A stretch of DNA of 64,000 nucleotides from Phytoamicus setariae. GTDB taxonomy: Bacteria; Pseudomonadota; Alphaproteobacteria; Rhizobiales; Rhizobiaceae. A model generated the notes under the pieces. The model had not been told where the DNA came from, did no database searches, and saw only the letters and a program-made list of their open reading frames with translations. The translations under genes and the position numbers were made by a program. Every line of letters begins with the position of its first letter. Positions within the stretch are counted from its first letter, which is position 1. Positions 7,901-14,988 of the stretch are shown one piece after another. The DNA lies in assembly GCF_016722925.1 (NCBI RefSeq), contig NZ_JAEQNC010000016.1, positions 62,001 through 126,000 on the forward strand. The letters run 5' to 3'.

Positions 7901-10007
7901 CCGGATCACCATCGGCAGATTCCTTCTTGGCGAGAGAAACGAGCGACGGTACGTGGCCCGGATTGACGGCAAGTGCAAAACGTAGCGCTCGTTTGCTGTC
8001 CGCCCTGTTGCCCATACTGTCGAGAAGGACCGCAACATTGCTCCAATAGTCGCCGACGCCGGGTGCCAGCGCCACCGATTGCATGCCAAGCGCCAGTCCG
8101 GAACGTGCAGCAGCAGCATTGCGCGCGCCCGCTTCGAGTATCGCCATGGCATGAAAATTCAGAAACTGCGGGTCGCTTCGGCGCGCGCCATGCTCCGCCT
8201 GATAGATTGGAGCGGCCTCCGCGACTTTGCCCCGCATATGCAATTGCAACGCCTGGCGAACAGCGTTGTCGCTGTCATCGGTTCGTTCCTTCGGCGACAC
8301 GACCAGCCGTTCGAGTTCGCCTGCGACCTCCTCCAGCAAGGTTCGCCAGTCACCTTCGGTTTTCTGACGAAATAGCCGCATCGTCGGATACCACGGGCTC
8401 AGAACGCCTTCGGGTCCCCAACGCCAATCCGGCGTTTTCTTCAAGAGCAGCCAGACCGGGCGACCCATCATGCCGGCCAGATGAGCGACCGCCGTGTCCG
8501 ATGTGATCACCAGATCGAGCGACATCATCAGCGCTGCCGTATCGACGAAAGCCTCCTCGCCACTGTCGAATTCCTCGCCCGGGATCGTCAGATTCAAACC
8601 GAACGGCAACGGCTGGTCTGTCCCGAAATGCCGCTGCAAGGAAAGAAAGCCCACCCGGTCGCCAAGGGCACTCAGCGGTTCGAAATCCGCAAGCGGGATG
8701 GAGCGGCCACGATCAACCGCCGCGGCGGGGTTGCCCTGCCAGGACAAGCCGATCCGCCATGGCCTGCTCGGCTCATCAAGCTGCCTGCCCAGCGAACGCC
8801 AACGTTCAATTCTCGACGACTCGAGAGCGAGCTTCGGAAACCCGATCGGAATATTGTCAGGGCCGATCTGGAAAATGCGTGTCAACGACATCAACGGGAT
8901 GTGGACATCATGCGGGGGCAAGCTGCCTTCGTCGGCGATCAACTCGATCCGCCCGCTTGCAAAAATGTCCAGTCTCGAAAGCAGACTATAGAGCCGCTTG
9001 TGGCAGACGAAAATCACTTTCGCCGCCCGGTCCGTGAGACCATAGATGAAGCGGATAAACTGGAAGGTATCGCCGAATCCCTGCTCGTGCAGCACCAGCA
9101 GTGTCTTGCCGGTGATTGCTCCACCGTCCCACAGGGGCATTGTGGAGCGTGTCGTTTTGTCGAGCGATCCCGCCAACTCGGCGCGCAACTCGTAGTCCGG
9201 CCAGCCTTCTCGCCACTGGCCGAGATAGAGCCGGCTTACGGCGAGATTGTACCTGAGCGCCGGCAGATCGGGCCAGCGCGCGAGGCCGGCGGAGAAATGC
9301 CGCACGGCATCGTCTACTCGTCCCAGGTTGCGCAGGGACACGCCCATATTGACGAAGGCGGCTTCATGGGTCGGATGAGCAGTGAGAACCTTGCTGAAAT
9401 CCGCCAGCGCCTCGGCATGTCGCCCCTGATGCTGACGCAGCACGGCCATGTTGTAGATGGCGTCAATGCTGCCGGGATCTGCCTGCAAAGCTGCGCGCGT
9501 ATAGTCTTCCGCTGCCGCCCAATCCTTCGTCTCGATCGCCAGATGGCCCGCCTGCGTCAGCAGGCCGGCGTGTCCCGGTGCGATCCTGAGACCCTCCTGC
9601 AGCATGGTGGCTGCTTCATCGTAGCTCTTGCGCTTTATCAACGGAAGCACCAGGTTGACATAGCCGCCGGCATTGTCGGGCCTGAGTTCGACCGCGCGTG
9701 CAGCGGCTGCCACCGCGCCATCGGCGTCGCCGGCACTCAGCAGTGCTATCGCCTGGTTCTGGTAGACGGAAGCCTGATCGGGTTCGAGCGCATGGGCCTG
9801 TTCGAAATGCGGCAGGGCCTCTTTCGAGCGGCCGACAAGATGCAGGGCAACACCCAGGAAATGCTGCAGCGAGGCGTCACCCGATAACGATGGCTCCAGC
9901 GCCTCAAGGGCCCGCAATGCTTCGGAAGCACGGCCCTCGCCGAGCAACCTCCGGCAATCCTCGAGAGTCAGCCGCTCAACCTCGGCCCGCTGCTCCATCA
10001 TCCGCAT
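4977..10007 (-). CDS. Giant protein with three tandem TPR plus GT9-like glycosyltransferase modules
   Basis: A 1676-residue protein with three repeats of the same architecture. Module 1 has TPRs at about 10-280 and a GT domain at 300-570. Module 2 has TPRs at about 583-890 and GT at 905-1170. Module 3 has TPRs at about 1195-1395 and GT at 1412-1670. Each GT domain has an EQGFGD loop (308, 915, 1423), a WQGNP motif with a following GRS, a HLAG-like loop and a (D/E)WRW...SPWYP motif. Modules 1 and 2 have SDTAVAHLAG; module 3 has SSCTATLHLAA. GAGGAG lies just before the ATG. Upstream is DUF6165; downstream is the one-module gene, overlapping by 4 bases. Family knowledge: TPR-GT proteins such as Caulobacter FlmG glycosylate flagellin. 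Which protein is modified here is unknown. Triple fusion of this kind is uncommon. Confidence 0.85.
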   Translation of the reverse strand: MRMMEQRAEVERLTLEDCRRLLGEGRASEALRALEALEPSLSGDASLQHFLGVALHLVGRSKEALPHFEQAHALEPDQASVYQNQAIALLSAGDADGAVAAAARAVELRPDNAGGYVNLVLPLIKRKSYDEAATMLQEGLRIAPGHAGLLTQAGHLAIETKDWAAAEDYTRAALQADPGSIDAIYNMAVLRQHQGRHAEALADFSKVLTAHPTHEAAFVNMGVSLRNLGRVDDAVRHFSAGLARWPDLPALRYNLAVSRLYLGQWREGWPDYELRAELAGSLDKTTRSTMPLWDGGAITGKTLLVLHEQGFGDTFQFIRFIYGLTDRAAKVIFVCHKRLYSLLSRLDIFASGRIELIADEGSLPPHDVHIPLMSLTRIFQIGPDNIPIGFPKLALESSRIERWRSLGRQLDEPSRPWRIGLSWQGNPAAAVDRGRSIPLADFEPLSALGDRVGFLSLQRHFGTDQPLPFGLNLTIPGEEFDSGEEAFVDTAALMMSLDLVITSDTAVAHLAGMMGRPVWLLLKKTPDWRWGPEGVLSPWYPTMRLFRQKTEGDWRTLLEEVAGELERLVVSPKERTDDSDNAVRQALQLHMRGKVAEAAPIYQAEHGARRSDPQFLNFHAMAILEAGARNAAAARSGLALGMQSVALAPGVGDYWSNVAVLLDSMGNRADSKRALRFALAVNPGHVPSLVSLAKKESADGDPEKALRTLKTILDRAPNTVPALSALANVYADMGRHLDGARALRRAVDVEPENSKLWVQLGAEYSAAERPFDAAVSWERALAANPVNADAWSNLGVHERTHGPLELSCYLQRRAVECDPQHAEAWNNLGIAELEATRDQVSIEAFSQAIAVRPGYPDAHLALGMALLNSGDFENGLKHYEWRLMADKLGIATNRPNIPLWRGDDPKGLSIFLMAEQGFGDAFQFSRYAIWLKERGAAKVYIGCRSKIAHLLGTIPGVDAVFGDGAKLPKADAMAYIMSMPALTGMRLDTIPAHESYMTADPVRVTRWAEWLAAKPGFRVGIVWQGNPDPKVDKGRSYPLAALEPLSRIPGVRLIALQKGPGEEQIEALGGRFEVERPDDDFDTGTDAFADTAAMMMNLDLVVTSDTAVAHLAGALGKPCWVVLKAHPEWRWLTERSDSPWYPSSRLFRRFKDEEEDTPFAAVMERLAAALAKLAGGDLSQRHVSAPDQPKQLRSFDAVKTYNSALDAQRAGQHARAEALYAEVLSVKSLRLNALHMLGVIALHKDRNHRAVVMFREAERQGLATAQFYTNLSIGLRRIGKIDEAIGYLTRAIEIKPTAEAHLSLGNIYRDECRFDEARENYRAAIAINPKMSKAHRGMGNLMRDMHRPMAALESFAVARSLDPDDADLLLDQAHAELYAGDYIKGFENYEVRWKSREMKPRTFNVPRWDGRARTRKTVLIHGEQGFGDNIQFGRFIEEAARRVGQVIVEVREPLLTLFRTLDVGKPITVVEQGKFDGSFDLEVPMMSLPHVFKTTVDSLPPPARFAIDPDRIDFWETEFPHDRLRVGLIWQGNPKARADQGRSPPLSALQPLFEVPGVQFISLQKTDGLAQLADTPFARDMIVPGAALGDFHETAAAIMALDLVISSCTATLHLAASLGVPCFAMLKYHADWRWLHERQTSPWYPSMQIFQQKTVFDWSSVVLPLRDALGARVGMP

Positions 10008-10084
10008 ATGCTCCTCAAACGCCTCACATCCCCCTAAGTATATGGGGGCCGTCCCGGTCTATTGCCGTGCCTCTACACTTTTCT

Positions 10085-10474
10085 CTACTGAATCTTGTAG
10101 CTCTGATAGGACTTTTCTTCCATCAAACCGGAGCCGAGGACGAGATTTACCTGCCGCTTCAGCTCGGCACGCTTGTCGTTGGTTATGTAGACCGAACGCG
10201 CCAGCGATACAAATTTATCGCCGAAATCACCAGCATTCTCGTAATCGCGGATATCGTCTTCGATGTCCCATAGCGCGGCATTGACCGTATAGAGGTCGCC
10301 GGTCAGTTTCTTGACTTCGGGGTTCTCGGAATTGACACCCAGCTTCTCGCCCAGCAGCGCCAGTTCCTTGCGGACATTGGCGAGCTTGCCTTCATCTCGC
10401 ATGCGAGCGGACTTGATTTGCAGAATGGTGATCTTGTCGACCAGCTCACCCCAGGACACAGGCACTTCGATCAT
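10085..10474 (-). CDS. DUF6165 family protein
   Basis: A 129-residue, highly charged, mostly helical protein with no membrane segment or signal peptide. It begins MIEVPVSWGELVDKITIL and has the pattern of the DUF6165 family (short helical proteins beginning with a V-P-V-S-x-G-E-L-x-D-K-I-T-I-L-like stretch). A GGGGAAG stretch precedes the ATG. It is the first gene of a likely operon with the two TPR-glycosyltransferase genes, whose first start lies 77 bases downstream. Members of this family are often found beside glycosyltransferase genes, so an accessory or adaptor role is possible. No function is established. Confidence 0.75.
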   Translation of the reverse strand: MIEVPVSWGELVDKITILQIKSARMRDEGKLANVRKELALLGEKLGVNSENPEVKKLTGDLYTVNAALWDIEDDIRDYENAGDFGDKFVSLARSVYITNDKRAELKRQVNLVLGSGLMEEKSYQSYKIQ

Positions 10475-10623
10475 AAAACTTCCCCGCTTGGAACCCTATA
10501 GAATCACGGCATCGCACGTTTGCCCGTCTTATAGAGGCAGGTGCACGCAATTGGAATTCGGAGCTAACAGCGGAGGCTGGCCCGAGGCAGGAATGGCTCC
10601 CCTGCCTGAGCAAAATCGAAATG

Positions 10624-10651
10624 CAAAAGGGCGCGGCTTTCGCCACGCCCT
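10624..10651 (-). terminator. Intrinsic terminator after the beta-roll gene
   Basis: AGGGCG and CGCCCT arms plus a GG/CC inner pair around a CTTTCG loop. Read on the minus strand it is followed by TTTTGCAT. It lies 25 bases past the beta-roll stop and separates that transcript from the DUF6165/TPR-GT genes. Confidence 0.75.
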
Positions 10652-10675
10652 CCAGTTTCAACTTGTCAAAACGGC

Positions 10676-13600
10676 TTAAACGATCCAGCTGAAGTCATCA
10701 GCAGTCAAAGAACCGGTGCCCGACAGCTTGATCTGCAGTTCCGCTGTGCCACTCCCATCGGCGTCGATGTGAACTGTTTTCGTCACTGTATCGAAATAGG
10801 CTTCCGAATTGTCATTGCCGCCTGAGAACGCCACGGCAGTTGCACTGTTTCCTAGGAAGGTGAACGTAGAATTCCCCTTGATCACAAGCAGATCGGTGCC
10901 GCTTAAGAAGTCGGTGATCTCATCGTTTATGGAAGCCGCATTGAAGATGAACTGATCTTCACCCGTTCCACCCTTAACGACATCCGCACTGGCGCTGTTC
11001 AGGGTGATGATATCGTGGCCGGCACCGAGATCTACCTTGGCGCCTTGGGCGCCATTGATGACGACGACATCGTCACGGCTGCTGCCGGTGACAGTTTCGA
11101 CGTTTTCAAGCGTTGCCGTCGTAGCTCCCAGGAACACTACGGTATCGCCGCCAGCACCCAGGTCGATCGTGACACCATCGTAGTTGGCCTTGAGGGTGAC
11201 CTTGTCGTCGCCAGTCCCACTGTTAATCGTCTCGACACCCCCGAAGGTTGCCGTAACGCCAGCCGAGAAGGTTACGCTATCGATGCCTTCGCCGAGGTCG
11301 AAGCCACCGCCGGTGAAGGCAGTATTCACAGTGATCGCATCTACCTTATCGCCACCGACGACCGACTCGACATCCTTTATTATGAGGTCGTTGGCGAAGT
11401 TTCCGAGGGTAATCTTGTCTCCAGGGCCTGTACCTAGATCCACAGTGATGCCGGTAACCTGTTCCGCAAAAGTGACGCGGTCTGCCCCGGCGCCGCCCTT
11501 GAGCACCTCAACTCCGGAAATGGTCACGACGCTACCATTGGCGCCCAGATCCAGCGTGTCGTTACCGCCACCGAGGTTGAACGTACCCCAATATGTTGCA
11601 CCACCCGTAAGGACGACGGTGTCGGCGCCAGCATCGCCGATGACAACTTCCACGTTCTTAACGTTGACCGAGTTGATAAAGTTGCCGAGCGTCAGCGTGT
11701 CCTCGCCGCCACCCAGGTCGATAGTCTCGCCATTGACTACAGAGCCGAGGGTGATGACATCATCGCCAGAACCACCGACCATGGTTTCAATGTTGGTCAA
11801 CGTTGCGGTCAGGCCAGTGGTAGCCGTGCTCCAGTTCAGGGAGTCGTTGCCACCCTTGAGATCAATGGTGCCAGCAGAGCCACCAGTAAGCAGCGTCACG
11901 ATATCCACGTCCGCGGCGCTCGAGCCGGTGATGTTTTCGACGTTGGACACGGTAACCGTGCTCGCAGCCCCAAAGGTCAGGCTGTCGACGCCGGCACCGA
12001 GATCGATCGTGCCGCCGGTGAAGACACCGACGAGCTCGACCGTATCGGCCAGCTTCCCGCCCTTGATCTCTTCGACATTGGAAACCCTAACGCCAGTGTT
12101 ACCGCCGTCACCAAGCGTAAGCTTGTCATTACCAGCCTTGAGATCGATCAGATCGGCTGGACCGCCGGTGTAGATGCCCGCCAGGGTGACCTGGTCGTCA
12201 GCAGCGCCGCCGGTGACTGTTTCCACGCCCGCGAGGGTGACAGTGGCGCCGGTGGCGTCGAAAATCACCGTGTCTTTGCCGTCGCCGAGGTTGATCGTGC
12301 CGACAGTGTATCCGGCACCGAGCGTAATCTTGTCATCGACGGCGGAGCCGGTAACACTTTCGATATTGAGGATCGTGACCGTATTGCCAGTTGCGTCCAA
12401 GGTCAGCGCGTCGAGGAGCCCGCCCCCAAGGTCGATAGTTCCGGTATCTCCAGCACCGATCGTCACCTTATCGGCACCCGTGCCACCGGTGATCGTTTCG
12501 GCGCCCAAGACCGTTACAGTGCCGCCAGCGTTCGAGAATGTCAGCTGGTCGATAGCCGCGCCGGTGCCGAGGGTGAACGTGCCGCCGGTATAGGCCGCAC
12601 CAAGCGTGACATCATCAATTCGGCCATCCTTGCCCGTGAATGTCTCGACGCCCATCACCTTTACCTTGACATTGCCAGTAGCCAATGAAAGGTCGAGCGT
12701 ATCGTTTCCGAGGCCGAGATCAAACACGCTGTCGACAGTAACTGCGCTCGCAGTGACGGAAACCTTGTCGTCCAACTTGCCGCCGATAACCGTTTCGATC
12801 GCCTCGACGATCACCGTGTTGCCTGAGGCTCCGAGCGTCAGTGTGTCGTTGCCGCCGCCAAGTGCAATGACGGTTCCGTCTGCCACCTTGCCCAAGACCA
12901 CGACGTCATCCTCGGTCAGGGAAGTGCTGACGATTGTTTCAGCATTGGACACTGTTACCGTGCCCGTGAAAGCGGTGATGTCGAGTTTGTCTGCCGTTCC
13001 ATCCTTGAGGTCGACAACAACCATGCCGCCCTCCTTGAGAGTAACGACATCGTTGCCAGTGTTACCGGTGATGGTTTCGACATTCTGCACGGTGATCGTG
13101 TTGTCAGCGGCAAACAAGTCCAGCGAGTCGTTGCCTGCTTTGAGATCAACAAACGAGCCCGTGGATTGCGATCCGATCGTGACAACATCAACCTTGTCGC
13201 TACCGGTAATGGTCTCGACGTTCAAAACCGTCAGCAAGGTCGCCGCCCCGGACAGAGTGAGCGAATCATCGCCGCCCTTAAGATCGATGGTCGCCTTGCT
13301 GATCGCACCGGTAATGGTAACGGTATCATTATTCGTACCACCCGTTACCGTTTCGATGCCAGCGACCGAAATCAAATTGACGAAGTCACCAAGCGTCAGC
13401 GAATCCTCGCCCTTGCCAAGGTCGATCAGCCCGCCCGTAAGCGCAGCTTTCACCGTCACCAGATCGGTGGATGCGCCACCAACAATGTTTTCGACATTCT
13501 TTACATCAAGACTATTGGCAAACTTGCTCAACACCAGTTTATCGACGCCATCTCCAAGATCCAGCGTCATTCCGGAAATGCCAGTCGTGAATGTGACCAC

Positions 13601-14647
13601 ATCGCCAAGGGTGCCGCCCGTAAGGGTCTCGACGCCGGAAACAGTAACGTTCGAGCCGCCATTTCCAAGCGTCAGCGTATCGATGCCATCGCCGAGGCTG
13701 AACACACCGGTCACCAGGCCCGTATCCTTCACGACAATGACATCAGCGCCCGTGCCGCCGGCCACGGCTTCAACACCGGTGACATTGACGGAATTGGCGT
13801 AATTGCCCAGGACCAGCTTGTCCTTGCCAGCCTTGAGGTCGATTTCGGCACCGTCTGCGCGTCCGGAAAGCACGACCGTGTCGGCACCGGTACCGCCATT
13901 CACCGTTTCGACATTCTTGACATTGACGCTGTTGGCGCCGTTCGTCAGGTTGAGCACATCGTTGCCCGCACCGAGATTGATCAGGCCGCCCTTCATCGCT
14001 GTCGCCAGAGTGATAACGTCGGCTGCGTCGCCACTCTGCACCGTCTCCACATTGGCGACCGTTAGAGTCGCGCCGGCGTCGGCCAGCACCAGCTTATCGT
14101 TGCCAGCCAGCAGATCGATCTTGCCAGAAGCCGTGGCCGTGTCGACCGTCACCGTGTCAGCCATGGCGCCGCCGGTGATGTTCTCGACATTGCTCACATA
14201 GACATTGTTGACAAACTTGCCGAGGACGATCTTGTCCTCACCGCCCCCAAGATCGATTTCCGCGCCCTTTGTAGCAGCGCCGAAGGTGACAATATCCACA
14301 CCTGTGCCGCCGATGATTTTCTCGATGTTGGCAACAGTCAGCGTACCACCTGCGTTATCGAATGTCAGCTTGTCGTCATCCGCACCGAGATTATAGTTGC
14401 CCGCGACAGCTCCACCCAAGGTTATGAGATCCGAACCGACGGAGCCAACAACGGATTCAGTATTCGAAAGCACGAGCGTATTGCCGTCGCCACGCAGTTC
14501 CAGCCGATCAGCTCCCGCAAGCAGGTCGAGCGTACCATCAACTGACTTCGTCAGAATATAGCTATCCGCCTTCGTGGTGGCTTCTACATCCCCTATGCTT
14601 CCTACAGTCTTGCCTGCACCAGTCGCCGCCGCGCGTTTATTCGACAT
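10676..14647 (-). CDS. Giant non-canonical RTX beta-roll protein, probably type I secreted
   Basis: A 1323-residue acidic protein, poor in Cys and rich in Gly, Thr, Asp, Val and Asn. Residues 37-1235 are about 25 repeats of about 46 residues. Each repeat has an NVE(T/S)-(V/I)-x-G-G-x-G-A-D-x-V-T-L half and an I-D-L-G-x-G-x-D-x-L-T-L half, that is, two RTX-like turns per unit. The last 88 residues differ: ITDFLSGTDLLVI, a Thr/Gly-rich strand region and a terminal DDFSWIV, like the C-terminal secretion segment of type I (ABC) substrates. There is no N-terminal signal peptide. The start ATG at 14647 is not preceded by a strong SD. The fold is probably a calcium-stabilised beta-roll or beta-solenoid at the cell surface. 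Adhesin, matrix or S-layer-like roles are possible. No type I exporter is nearby. Confidence 0.8.
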   Translation of the reverse strand: MSNKRAAATGAGKTVGSIGDVEATTKADSYILTKSVDGTLDLLAGADRLELRGDGNTLVLSNTESVVGSVGSDLITLGGAVAGNYNLGADDDKLTFDNAGGTLTVANIEKIIGGTGVDIVTFGAATKGAEIDLGGGEDKIVLGKFVNNVYVSNVENITGGAMADTVTVDTATASGKIDLLAGNDKLVLADAGATLTVANVETVQSGDAADVITLATAMKGGLINLGAGNDVLNLTNGANSVNVKNVETVNGGTGADTVVLSGRADGAEIDLKAGKDKLVLGNYANSVNVTGVEAVAGGTGADVIVVKDTGLVTGVFSLGDGIDTLTLGNGGSNVTVSGVETLTGGTLGDVVTFTTGISGMTLDLGDGVDKLVLSKFANSLDVKNVENIVGGASTDLVTVKAALTGGLIDLGKGEDSLTLGDFVNLISVAGIETVTGGTNNDTVTITGAISKATIDLKGGDDSLTLSGAATLLTVLNVETITGSDKVDVVTIGSQSTGSFVDLKAGNDSLDLFAADNTITVQNVETITGNTGNDVVTLKEGGMVVVDLKDGTADKLDITAFTGTVTVSNAETIVSTSLTEDDVVVLGKVADGTVIALGGGNDTLTLGASGNTVIVEAIETVIGGKLDDKVSVTASAVTVDSVFDLGLGNDTLDLSLATGNVKVKVMGVETFTGKDGRIDDVTLGAAYTGGTFTLGTGAAIDQLTFSNAGGTVTVLGAETITGGTGADKVTIGAGDTGTIDLGGGLLDALTLDATGNTVTILNIESVTGSAVDDKITLGAGYTVGTINLGDGKDTVIFDATGATVTLAGVETVTGGAADDQVTLAGIYTGGPADLIDLKAGNDKLTLGDGGNTGVRVSNVEEIKGGKLADTVELVGVFTGGTIDLGAGVDSLTFGAASTVTVSNVENITGSSAADVDIVTLLTGGSAGTIDLKGGNDSLNWSTATTGLTATLTNIETMVGGSGDDVITLGSVVNGETIDLGGGEDTLTLGNFINSVNVKNVEVVIGDAGADTVVLTGGATYWGTFNLGGGNDTLDLGANGSVVTISGVEVLKGGAGADRVTFAEQVTGITVDLGTGPGDKITLGNFANDLIIKDVESVVGGDKVDAITVNTAFTGGGFDLGEGIDSVTFSAGVTATFGGVETINSGTGDDKVTLKANYDGVTIDLGAGGDTVVFLGATTATLENVETVTGSSRDDVVVINGAQGAKVDLGAGHDIITLNSASADVVKGGTGEDQFIFNAASINDEITDFLSGTDLLVIKGNSTFTFLGNSATAVAFSGGNDNSEAYFDTVTKTVHIDADGSGTAELQIKLSGTGSLTADDFSWIV
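10943..14539 (-). repeat. Tandem protein-coding repeat, about 25 units of about 138 bp
   Basis: The array encodes the 46-residue beta-roll unit. Period was counted directly between successive NVE motifs (46 residues in several adjacent units, 45-48 in others). Units are diverged at DNA level, so this is an old, selected array rather than a fresh slippage tract. Confidence 0.85.
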
Positions 14648-14988
14648 CCCATTGCCCCATATGGCTAAATAAAATTACAGGGCCAAACTAACTCGCGAAC
14701 CTTACCCAATCCTTTACAACTGACTATCAATAGGCACACAAAATAGTTGTAATGACCGATTGGATGCTATTTCGGACGGCCGAATCGCTGCCTTTTCATG
14801 CGCGACAGCTAATATACAAGCAAATTGACGGCGCGCATGTGACATAAGCCTGAATTATACTTATATAATTCGGGAAGAAATGACTCTATCCGGTATTCGT
14901 TCGCAGCACTTATCCGAAATGCGATTCTCTACTCAAGAAAATCGACTATATTACCAATGCAGAATATTGAATATCATTGCCTCAGGCA
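14648..14988. other. AT-rich intergenic region upstream of the beta-roll gene
   Basis: A 341-base gap between the caspase-like gene and the beta-roll gene, both on the minus strand. It is clearly richer in A and T than its neighbours and holds no coding frame I would support. It must carry the beta-roll promoter, and contains the dyad at 14849-14874. No clear terminator for the caspase-like gene was seen. Confidence 0.6.
14849..14874. promoter_or_regulatory. 26-bp dyad symmetry, candidate operator
   Basis: GAATTATA (14852-14859) and TATAATTC (14864-14871) are perfect inverted arms around CTTA. Two further C/G pairs extend the dyad, with one mismatch. It lies about 200 bases upstream of the beta-roll start and 118 bases past the caspase-like stop. 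With no following T run it looks more like a protein-binding site than a terminator. The binding factor is unknown. Confidence 0.4.

Noticed and set aside
4866-9887. Long plus-strand frames opposite the TPR-glycosyltransferase genes
   Set aside because: High GC leaves the opposite strand open. Composition is not protein-like, and the minus-strand frames have clear TPR and GT motifs.
11184-14396. Several Ser/Thr/Pro-rich frames on the plus strand opposite the beta-roll gene
   Set aside because: They are reverse-complement shadows of the repeat array and lack starts, SD sites or family features.
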